19,909 nucleotides of DNA from Anaerolinea sp. (GTDB taxonomy: Bacteria > Chloroflexota > Anaerolineae > Anaerolineales > Villigracilaceae), in the NCBI GenBank assembly GCA_020720965.1, contig DYNS01000011.1, positions 1 through 19,909 on the forward strand. Reading direction: 5' to 3'. Position numbers and translations under genes: made by a program. How positions within the stretch are numbered: position 1 is the stretch's first letter; every line of letters begins with the position of its first letter. Positions 14,076 through 19,909 of this stretch are shown piece by piece. The notes under the pieces were generated by a model, which was given only the letters and a program-made list of their open reading frames with translations, searched no databases and was not told the DNA's origin.

Positions 14076-14987
14076 TTAATCCCTGTAAGCAAGGGCAATT
14101 TGCGCCGCAAGGCGGGCATTATTCTTCAGCAGGCTCAGGTTGGCTTGCATAGATTTTCCGGCGGTTAGTTCGTTTACGCGCAAAAGCTCGTAGGGGGTCA
14201 CTTTCTGCCCTCGAATGCCCTTCTCGGTCACTTCCTGCGAAACCTGGCGCAAAACCGGCTCTATCTCCCCGGCGGGGATGGTGAGTTCGGCGGGCAAAGG
14301 CTGGCAAACCAATACCGCCGACTTCATCCCCAGCACCCAATGTTGGCGGGCAAACTGCACAACCTGCGCCGCCGAATCCAGCCGCAGGCTGACGGGTAAT
14401 CCGCTGGAGGGGGAGAAGAATTCCGGGAAGGTGTCGGTTCCGTAGCCAATGACCGGGACCCCCATTGTCTCCAGATATTCCAGAGTGGCAGGTAAATCCA
14501 GGATGGATTTTGCCCCGGCGCAGACGACCATCAAAGGCAGGGAGGCGAGCGCCTGCAAATCGGTGGAGACATCATAACGGGCTTCTTTATGAACGCCGCC
14601 AATGCCGCCGGTGGCAAACACAGAAAGGGAGGCGGCATGAGCCGCGAACATCGTCCCGGCAACGGTTGTTCCGCCGGGCTTACCCGTCAGCAGGCTGGAG
14701 GCGAAGTCGCGCAGGCTAATTTTGAGGGCGTTTTCTGCCAGGGAGAGTTCTTGCAGTTCGGCGGGGGTTAGCCCAATTTTTACTTCGCCGTGCATCAGGG
14801 CGATGGTGGCGGGGGTTGCGCCCTCGGCGCGGACGGTTTCTTCCATCTCTTGCGCCAGTTGCAGGTTTTGGGGGCGGGGCAGCCCGTGCGTGATGACAGT
14901 CGACTCCAGGGCGACAATGGCTTGCTTTTCTTGTTGCGCCGAGGCAACGGAGGGGTGCAGCGAAAAGGCGGCGGGCAGGGTTTTCAT
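14076..14987 (-). CDS. psuG: Pseudouridine-5'-phosphate glycosidase
   Basis: A 303-residue enzyme that reversibly splits pseudouridine 5'-phosphate into uracil and ribose-5-phosphate, breaking a C-glycosidic bond with a metal and a Schiff-base lysine. Conserved blocks run the whole length: VALESTVITHGLPRPQNL (25-42) with Glu28, EGATPATIAL (55-64), GKPGGTTVAGTM (102-113), VFATGGIGGVHKEA (123-136), DVSTDLQAL (139-147) with Asp143, VVCAGAKSILDLPATLEYLE (154-173) with Lys160, and GYGTDTFPEFF (181-191). Glu28, Asp143 and Lys160 correspond in order and spacing to Glu31, Asp149 and Lys166 of E. coli YeiN. The start at 14985-14987 has AAGGAAA upstream. It follows the kinase gene by 15 bases and is the last gene of a four-gene minus-strand operon, ended by the hairpin at 14016-14050. 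Confidence 0.95.
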   Translation of the reverse strand: MKTLPAAFSLHPSVASAQQEKQAIVALESTVITHGLPRPQNLQLAQEMEETVRAEGATPATIALMHGEVKIGLTPAELQELSLAENALKISLRDFASSLLTGKPGGTTVAGTMFAAHAASLSVFATGGIGGVHKEARYDVSTDLQALASLPLMVVCAGAKSILDLPATLEYLETMGVPVIGYGTDTFPEFFSPSSGLPVSLRLDSAAQVVQFARQHWVLGMKSAVLVCQPLPAELTIPAGEIEPVLRQVSQEVTEKGIRGQKVTPYELLRVNELTAGKSMQANLSLLKNNARLAAQIALAYRD

Positions 14988-15002
14988 GGTTTCCTTGGGG
15001 GT

Positions 15003-15953
15003 TTAGAGGGAGAGTTCTTCGTAGAGGCGTTCCAGGGTCAAGTCGGGGAGAACGGTTCCGGGGTGACGCAGGGTGAGGGTGGCGGCAGAAACGCCCAGGC
15101 GGGCAGATTCGTCTATATCGACCTGGTTGAGAATGCCAAAGAGCAGGGCGGCAGTAAGAGCATCCCCTGCGCCGACCGGGTCGGCTACGTTGGTATGGAT
15201 GGCGGGGATGTGTCCGTTGGTTTCGGCGGTGGCGTAGCAGACTCCAAACTCTGCCAGGGTGACGACTGCCATTTTTACGCCGGAACCAACGAGGCGGCGG
15301 GCGGCTTCCAGCGCCGCCTCACGCTCGGAGGCGTGAAAAGCCTCCCCGGTAAGGACTCCGGCTTCAATTCCGTTGGGGGTAATGAGTTGGATGTGGCGCA
15401 GGTGGGGTTGCAAGCGGGGCGCAAGGGCGCGGGAGGTGGGGTCGGCACAGACGGGGAGGCGGTAGGTTTGGGCAAGGGCAAAAATTTTGGCAAGCGAGGC
15501 GGGGGCGAGGTTGGCATCTACAAAGACGAGGGAAGCTTGTTCAAAGAGGTCTTCGTGGTAGAGAAGGTAGGCTTCGTTCAGTTCCTGCATGATTCGCATG
15601 TCGTCAAAGGCAAATTGACGGTGTCCGTTGTGGTCTAAAGCCCCCATGTAAAAGCCGGTGGGGTAGGTGGGGCTGGTGTAAACCCCGGAAACATCTACCC
15701 CGGCGCTTTTGGTGTATTCGAGCAGGTCGGCGCCCTGGCGGTCTTTGCCTACGGCGGAGAGCAGGAAAACCGGCTGCCCCAGGCGGGCAAGGTTTTCTGC
15801 CACGTTGCGGGCAACCCCGCCAAAGGAGGTGCGGATGTGGGCGGGGTTGGATGTCTGAAAACGGAGTTCGCCTTGCAGACGGCTGACGACATCTACACCC
15901 GATGCGCCAATGACAAGTACAGGTTTGACGGCTGTCTCTTGCGCTGCGCTCAT
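15003..15953 (-). CDS. psuK: PfkB-family carbohydrate kinase, probable pseudouridine kinase
   Basis: A 316-residue ribokinase-fold enzyme that most likely phosphorylates pseudouridine to pseudouridine 5'-phosphate, the substrate of PsuG next to it. Seen in the sequence: an N-terminal strand and substrate site VIGASGVDVVSR (14-25), SFGGVARNVAENLARLG (43-59), the PfkB signature 1 region typical of PsuK, TPNGIEAGVLTG (192-203) with the N-x-x-E metal motif, and the anion hole and catalytic base ADPVGAGDALTAAL (257-270) with Asp264. AAAAGGAG stands before the ATG at 15951-15953. It lies 23 bases after the SPFH-like gene and 15 before psuG, so all appear co-transcribed. Adenosine, ribose or other nucleoside kinases share this fold; the psuG neighbour decides the assignment. 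Confidence 0.9.
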   Translation of the reverse strand: MSAAQETAVKPVLVIGASGVDVVSRLQGELRFQTSNPAHIRTSFGGVARNVAENLARLGQPVFLLSAVGKDRQGADLLEYTKSAGVDVSGVYTSPTYPTGFYMGALDHNGHRQFAFDDMRIMQELNEAYLLYHEDLFEQASLVFVDANLAPASLAKIFALAQTYRLPVCADPTSRALAPRLQPHLRHIQLITPNGIEAGVLTGEAFHASEREAALEAARRLVGSGVKMAVVTLAEFGVCYATAETNGHIPAIHTNVADPVGAGDALTAALLFGILNQVDIDESARLGVSAATLTLRHPGTVLPDLTLERLYEELSL

Positions 15954-15976
15954 GGTGGGCGCTCCTTTTTGATGGG

Positions 15977-17575
15977 TTAGACGGAATAGGCGGATGAGTC
16001 GCCGAAGGGGGAGGTGCGCCAGCGTCTGAGTTCTGCCAGGGCGAGTTGAACGCTTTCCGGCACGGGGAGGGAGTCGCGGCGGTAGAGTTCGGCGGCGTTA
16101 TCGAGGACTTCGTGATAGGCTTGTAGCAGTTCTTCGATGATGGTTTCGTCTTCGGCGTTGTGTTGGGCTGCCAGGTAGTAACGGTTTACGGGGATTTCCT
16201 GCACCATACGCAGCATTTCTTTTTGGCGGGTTTCGTCTTGCAAGCCGCGCAGGGCTTGGGGGTTGCCCTTGCTAAAGTTTTCGCGGCTGAGAAGCCAGGC
16301 TTCGCGGTGTTTTTCTAAAATCTTCTTTTCCGGCAGGTCCCAGGTTCCTACGCCAATCCAGTTGAGTTGGAAGCCTTTGCCGGAGGCGCGTTTTTTGAAT
16401 CCGTCTGGGGTGTAGAAGAGGGAGGTGAGAAAGGCGCGGGAGGAGAATTCGCCTGCGGCAACGGGGGAATTGGAGGGCAGGTCGCCTGCTACACCGGAGA
16501 GTTGCTGCCCGCGTCTGCCAATTTCCTGCTCCCGCTCCAGGAGGGATTTTTCTTCTGGTTCGCCAATGTTTGCCAGAAATTCTCCCAGCCCGCGCTTGCT
16601 GATGAAGGTCCCCATTTCGCCGATGATTTGGCCAGCCATGCGCCCAGGGGTGGGGCTGCGCCATTCCTGCACGCGGGGGGGGGCAATGCCGGGTTTTACC
16701 GGGCGGGCATCACCATAGACGAGGTTTTCGACCGCCGCCGGGAGGAAGGGGTAGGGGGTTTGCAGGTTGCGGGCGGGTACATCGCCCCGGAAGATGCTGT
16801 AGGAATATTGAATATCGCGCGCGCCCACGATGATGCCGTCTTTGGAGCGGGTGGAAAGGTCTGCGCGGTCTATCACGTCTCGCAAGTCTATTACCCGGCG
16901 GATGCGCTCAAAATCGTCCACCACTTCGCCAGTGGTGGGTCCAATCACATGCGGGGTTCCGTCCGGGCGTTCAAAGAGAACGGCGCTATCCAATTCCACC
17001 ACAATTTTGCCGGGTCCACCAATTTGGACAATGGTGGATGCTTCGTCTTTTTCCAAAATTTTGCCTTGCCCAATAGAAATGGTGGAATATTTGGAGCCAA
17101 AAGCCGCCTGACGAATGAAGGTGCGGGCGACTTTGTCGTCTTTTTCAAAAATATCCGCCAGGTAGATGGCTGAAAGGCGGTACATGAGCCAGTACGGGGC
17201 ATAGAGAACGATGAGGTGGCGCAGAACTTCCGGGTGGAAAATGGTGGCAAAAAGCAGCGCCATGCCTTTGGAAAGAGCCGCGAACAGGATTTGTACATCC
17301 AGAGTGAAGAGGAAGGCAAACACCTTCTCCTGGGTGATGGTGGCGGCGAATTCGTCCCAACGCAGTTGCATCATGGGAACGGGGACATCAAACAGGACAG
17401 CGAGCATCCACGCAACCAGAAAACCGGCGAACAGGGCGCGGGAGCGCACTTTGGAAGCGCCGTGTGTGAGCGAGAAGATGCCATTCAGCAGGGAATCGAT
17501 GCCGTGTTCTAGCGCGGTGACGATGCGTTGCAGCCCACGCAAAAGGGAGGAAGAAAATGCCTGGGTCTGGTTCAT
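15977..17575 (-). CDS. Membrane-anchored SPFH/band-7-like protein, second of a pair
   Basis: A 532-residue protein. An N-terminal amphipathic stretch is followed by three hydrophobic segments (about 46-65, 84-112, 117-141). Then comes an SPFH-like core: YSTISIGQGKILEKDEAS (163-180), VQIGGPGKIVVELDSAVLFE (183-202), VIDLRDVIDRADLSTRSKDGI (228-248) and a strand VGARDIQYSYSIF (250-262). The G-x-G-x-I/V-V and K-D-G-I patterns match how SPFH domains (stomatin, prohibitin, HflK/HflC) begin and turn. The remaining 270 residues are charged and largely helical, with a segment naming two likely oligomerisation helices near 330-370 and 470-515. No enzymatic motif was found. It overlaps the upstream partner gene by ATGA (17572-17575), so the two are translated together. 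A scaffolding or protease-modulating role is inferred from the superfamily only. Confidence 0.7.
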   Translation of the reverse strand: MNQTQAFSSSLLRGLQRIVTALEHGIDSLLNGIFSLTHGASKVRSRALFAGFLVAWMLAVLFDVPVPMMQLRWDEFAATITQEKVFAFLFTLDVQILFAALSKGMALLFATIFHPEVLRHLIVLYAPYWLMYRLSAIYLADIFEKDDKVARTFIRQAAFGSKYSTISIGQGKILEKDEASTIVQIGGPGKIVVELDSAVLFERPDGTPHVIGPTTGEVVDDFERIRRVIDLRDVIDRADLSTRSKDGIIVGARDIQYSYSIFRGDVPARNLQTPYPFLPAAVENLVYGDARPVKPGIAPPRVQEWRSPTPGRMAGQIIGEMGTFISKRGLGEFLANIGEPEEKSLLEREQEIGRRGQQLSGVAGDLPSNSPVAAGEFSSRAFLTSLFYTPDGFKKRASGKGFQLNWIGVGTWDLPEKKILEKHREAWLLSRENFSKGNPQALRGLQDETRQKEMLRMVQEIPVNRYYLAAQHNAEDETIIEELLQAYHEVLDNAAELYRRDSLPVPESVQLALAELRRWRTSPFGDSSAYSV

Positions 17576-19023
17576 GCGTCCTCGTTTCGTTTGTTGCGAA
17601 GCCAGTTATAAATTTCCATAATGTCGCGGTTTTCGCTGTTGGTGCGTTTGAGCAGGGCGGTATCGCGCCGAATGCCCAGGAAGGTGGAGTGGACGAGCAT
17701 TTCCAGGGTGTGATATTTGCTGGTGGGCTGCACTTCCACAAAGTCGCGGCTGGCGTTTTCTGCAAATTGTTTTACAGCGTCTTCCTGCCCCGCCGATTCT
17801 GCCAGTTTGCGCCCGCGCTCCACCTGGTCTTGTTCTTTGTTCGCAGATTTCATCCAGGTCGTGTTCCACTGCTTCACCAGGCGTTCTTCAATTTCGGGGG
17901 CAAACAAGACTCTTTTGATGTTTACGCCCTTAATCTCCAATCCCATCTCGGAGAGAATGCGGAACTCGGTGCTTTGCATTTTTTGCAACAGGTCTTCGGC
18001 ATCTCTGGTGCGCCCCTCCCGAAAGTATTGAGAGTAAACCGGGCGGGTTGCCGGGTCTAGCAGGACGACTCTGCCGAATTCATCCAGAACTTCCACTTCG
18101 CGCTGTTTCATGCGCTTAGACATCATCCCGTTAATGACTTGCAAGCCGGTTTCGGCGCGGTCTTCTCCGATTTCAAAAAGGTCGTTGATGCGAAATTTGC
18201 GGGCGTATTCGCGCCACAAATCCACTGCCATTTTGGCGGGGAGTTCGCTCCAGACGGGTTGGTCGAGTTGCGCCCCGCGCACGATGCTATCTCGAATGGC
18301 TTTTTCTGCGGTTGTGGCGTTAAAGCCAAAGCGGGTATTGCCCTCGCCTGCCTGGGCGCGGATGCCAAAGGTGACGGAGATTGCCGCGCCGACTTCGATT
18401 CCGTCCCGGGTGAGGGCGAGGGTTTCTCCATGACGCTTTCGCACGGTTTCGTATTCTTCGTTGCCGGGGGCGATGGTAAAGGGGTCTAAAGCCCCGGTAT
18501 CTTTCTCTTCGGGTCCTACGGATTGGGTCAGGGGGTGCAGGTCGGCAGTGGCGGCAATTTTTTCGTTTTTGCCGGTAAAGTGAACTCCCGGTCCCACCGT
18601 GCGGGTAAACTTGGTGGGGGTACGCAACACCGCCGTGCTGGCGCTATCCAGCCAGATGACGCCAATCCCCTTGCGGGCGCGCTCGTCTTCCCTTGCCCGC
18701 ACCACGCCATTTTCCACAAACAGCGCCGCGCCGTGCCAGCCGAACAGGTACACCCACAAGCGCAGGAAAATGCTCAGGCGGTCTTTAAGAGTTCGGACGG
18801 GCAAAATGAACTGGGCAAAGAAAACCGACCAGAGCAAAATCCCCGCCAGAATGAGGGCAAAATCCAACGCCAGGTCTAGGCGGCTTTGCGCTTCGGAAAA
18901 AAGGTAAAAGCCTTCAAACACGCGCAGCAAGCCCCCCAAAACGAGGTAAGCAACCACAAACCCCAAAAAGCCAAGCAAAGCGCGGACGAGCGGATACTCA
19001 AAGAAGCCAGGTCGTTTTTCCAT
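17572..19023 (-). CDS. Membrane-anchored SPFH/band-7-like protein, first of a pair
   Basis: A 483-residue protein with two clear membrane helices (about 12-34 and 52-74) and possibly a third hydrophobic stretch (82-96). The SPFH-like domain follows: KGIGVIWLDSASTAVLRTP (118-136), RTVGPGVHFTG (141-151), TLALTRDGIEVGAAISVTFGI (201-221). It is followed by a helical region and GLEIKGVNIKRVLFAPEIEERL, the typical end of an SPFH core where it leads into the helical flotillin-like tail, here charged and alanine/glutamine rich (NKEQDQVERGRKLAESAGQ). The last part has a conserved-looking MEIYNWLRNKRNED ending. It is the first gene of the operon with the second SPFH gene, psuK and psuG. I found no convincing promoter in the 19024-19150 gap. 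HflK/HflC, also adjacent and paired, are the closest model for how the two may work together. Confidence 0.75.
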   Translation of the reverse strand: MEKRPGFFEYPLVRALLGFLGFVVAYLVLGGLLRVFEGFYLFSEAQSRLDLALDFALILAGILLWSVFFAQFILPVRTLKDRLSIFLRLWVYLFGWHGAALFVENGVVRAREDERARKGIGVIWLDSASTAVLRTPTKFTRTVGPGVHFTGKNEKIAATADLHPLTQSVGPEEKDTGALDPFTIAPGNEEYETVRKRHGETLALTRDGIEVGAAISVTFGIRAQAGEGNTRFGFNATTAEKAIRDSIVRGAQLDQPVWSELPAKMAVDLWREYARKFRINDLFEIGEDRAETGLQVINGMMSKRMKQREVEVLDEFGRVVLLDPATRPVYSQYFREGRTRDAEDLLQKMQSTEFRILSEMGLEIKGVNIKRVLFAPEIEERLVKQWNTTWMKSANKEQDQVERGRKLAESAGQEDAVKQFAENASRDFVEVQPTSKYHTLEMLVHSTFLGIRRDTALLKRTNSENRDIMEIYNWLRNKRNEDA

Positions 19024-19239
19024 GCGTTTGATTCTATATCAAAAATGCCAAAAAGAAAACCATGCGCGTAGAACCCAATCAGGGCGTTTTCGAAGTCGCG
19101 CATTTCTCTCAGTCCCTGCCCCATAAACCCCGGTGGGGAAAAGGAAAAAAGCCCCTCTACCCATGGGACGTGTGCCACGCAATGGTAGAGGGGTTGGGGT
19201 GAGAGAAACGGTGTACTTTTCGGTCAGTCTGAGATACCC
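19024..19239. other. Intergenic region upstream of the SPFH operon
   Basis: Apart from the esterase terminator (19152-19193) and a small CCCC-GGT-GGGG hairpin (19129-19139), this stretch shows nothing gene-like. It must hold the promoter of the SPFH-psuKG operon. The minus strand has an A/T-rich patch (about 19030-19055, including TATAGA at 19039 to 19034), but no -35 at standard spacing convinced me. Confidence 0.4.
19152..19193 (-). terminator. Intrinsic terminator of the esterase gene
   Basis: CCCCTCTACC (19152-19161) and GGTAGAGGGG (19184-19193) form a 10-bp stem. An inner CGTG-TGC-CACG hairpin lies in the loop. On the minus strand the stem is followed by CTTTTTTCC, a proper T-tract, so it terminates transcription coming from the esterase gene whose stop is at 19240. 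Confidence 0.85.
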
Positions 19240-19909
19240 TTACTTCAAATAGGTATCCAGGAAGGCAATCACCTGCGCCAGGTTTTCGGCGGTTTCAAAC
19301 TGACTGCCGCCGTGCCCAGCCCCTTCGAGCGAGACGTAGGTCACTTTGTCCGCGCCGATGACGGCGCTAAGAGCCTCTGCCAGGTTTTTGTTCTGGACGG
19401 GGGGAATGTTGCAGTCGGCGGTGCCGTTTTCGATGAAGAAGGGCGCATCGTCAGCGGTGATGTAGTTCATCGGGTTGGTCAGGGCGACTTTTTCCGGCAC
19501 GGTCTGGATGGGCGCGCCGACCAGTTTCGATTCGGGGGAACTGGCGTCATCGGTGCTGGCAGAGCAACCGGCTTCGGTCAGCTGCACCTGCATCTTCAGG
19601 AAGTCAATCGGTCCAAACCAATCCACCACCGCCTGGACACAGCTGGATTGGTCGGCGTTGCCGAGTTCCGCGCCTTCCAACTCTGCCACGCCGCAGGTTG
19701 TTCCAAGCAGGGAGACGAGATTTCCGCCCGCCGAAGCGCCCCAGGCACCGAATTTATCCGGGTTCAGGTTGTATTGGGCAGCATTGGCACGCAGGAAACG
19801 CACCGCCGCTTTCGAGTCATAAATCTGAGCCGGGTATTGGGCTTCACCGCTGAGGCGGTAGTTGATACTTGCCACAGCATAGCCCGCCGACAAAAGGGCA
19901 TCCACACCG
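19240..19909 (-). CDS. Alpha/beta-hydrolase esterase (BD-FAE / carboxylesterase-like), 5' truncated
   Basis: The last 223 or so residues of an esterase; the frame stays open to the right edge and a GTG at 19903-19905 is simply an internal valine in the VDALLSAGYAVASINYRLSG strand. Counting from that valine, the nucleophile elbow is GASAGG with Ser58, the acid is Asp164 in FFIENGTADCNIP, and the histidine is His198 in EGAGHGG, a complete triad. Other family marks are YPAQIYDSKAAVRFLRANA (24-42) and WFGPIDF (96-102). Relatives hydrolyse short acyl or feruloyl/acetyl esters on polysaccharides and many are secreted; the signal sequence would be outside the window. Four cysteines (71, 89, 114, 165) would suit an extracellular protein with disulfides. 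It is transcribed toward the SPFH operon in the same direction, but has its own terminator. Confidence 0.88.
   Translation of the reverse strand, partial: GVDALLSAGYAVASINYRLSGEAQYPAQIYDSKAAVRFLRANAAQYNLNPDKFGAWGASAGGNLVSLLGTTCGVAELEGAELGNADQSSCVQAVVDWFGPIDFLKMQVQLTEAGCSASTDDASSPESKLVGAPIQTVPEKVALTNPMNYITADDAPFFIENGTADCNIPPVQNKNLAEALSAVIGADKVTYVSLEGAGHGGSQFETAENLAQVIAFLDTYLK

Noticed and set aside
14790..15638. Open frame of 282 codons on the plus strand
   Set aside because: It lies opposite psuG and psuK, is extremely glycine-rich as expected for the complement of GC-rich coding DNA, and shows no known family.
16367..17173. Open frame of 268 codons on the plus strand
   Set aside because: It is antisense to the SPFH-like 532-residue gene, glycine/phenylalanine-rich, and without a ribosome-binding site or motif.
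19030..19055. Possible promoter of the SPFH-psuKG operon
   Set aside because: A TATAGA on the minus strand is present, but no -35 lies at normal spacing, so I did not list it as a promoter.

Overview
The window looks like a chromosomal segment of an Anaerolineae-type Chloroflexota bacterium. I infer this from family content and style (proline/threonine-rich linkers, a YkuD protein with a short helical-repeat N-terminus, a very long multi-PAS hybrid kinase, and paired SPFH-like membrane proteins); there is no rRNA or marker gene to prove it. There are 16 protein-coding genes, two of them cut by the window edges. I saw no tRNA, rRNA, CRISPR array or insertion sequence.

Left region (1-4719, lower GC): the C-terminus of a probable GNAT/SCP2-type acetyltransferase; an HxlR-family repressor divergent from an NTF2/SnoaL-like protein, with back-to-back promoters sharing one palindromic TATA box and an inverted repeat that is a good operator candidate; then a lipid-linked glycosylation set, namely a GtrB/DPM-like glycosyltransferase overlapping a class I methyltransferase on the minus strand, and a divergent polytopic GT-C-like transferase starting only 31 bp away.

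Middle (4762-8714): a minus-strand operon of L,D-transpeptidase, CinA/PncC-type NMN amidohydrolase and an MTA/SAH-nucleosidase-like protein. Divergent to it is an amino-acid ABC transporter pair (lipoprotein binding protein and permease, with a strong hairpin between them and no ATPase gene), closed by a near-perfect intrinsic terminator.

Centre (8727-14050): one GTG-started 1736-residue hybrid sensor kinase with its own sigma70-like promoter. Its order is degenerate receiver, three PAS, GAF, five PAS, HisKA, HATPase and a functional-looking receiver. It converges on the next operon across a GC-rich hairpin.

Right (14076-19023, minus strand): a compact four-gene operon. Two membrane-anchored SPFH-like proteins overlap by ATGA, and are followed by a PfkB kinase (PsuK-like) and pseudouridine-5'-phosphate glycosidase (PsuG). 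The last two form a complete route from pseudouridine to uracil plus ribose-5-phosphate. The pairing of an HflK/HflC-like membrane duo with pseudouridine salvage is the least explained arrangement here. The window ends in a truncated secreted-esterase-like alpha/beta hydrolase with its own terminator.
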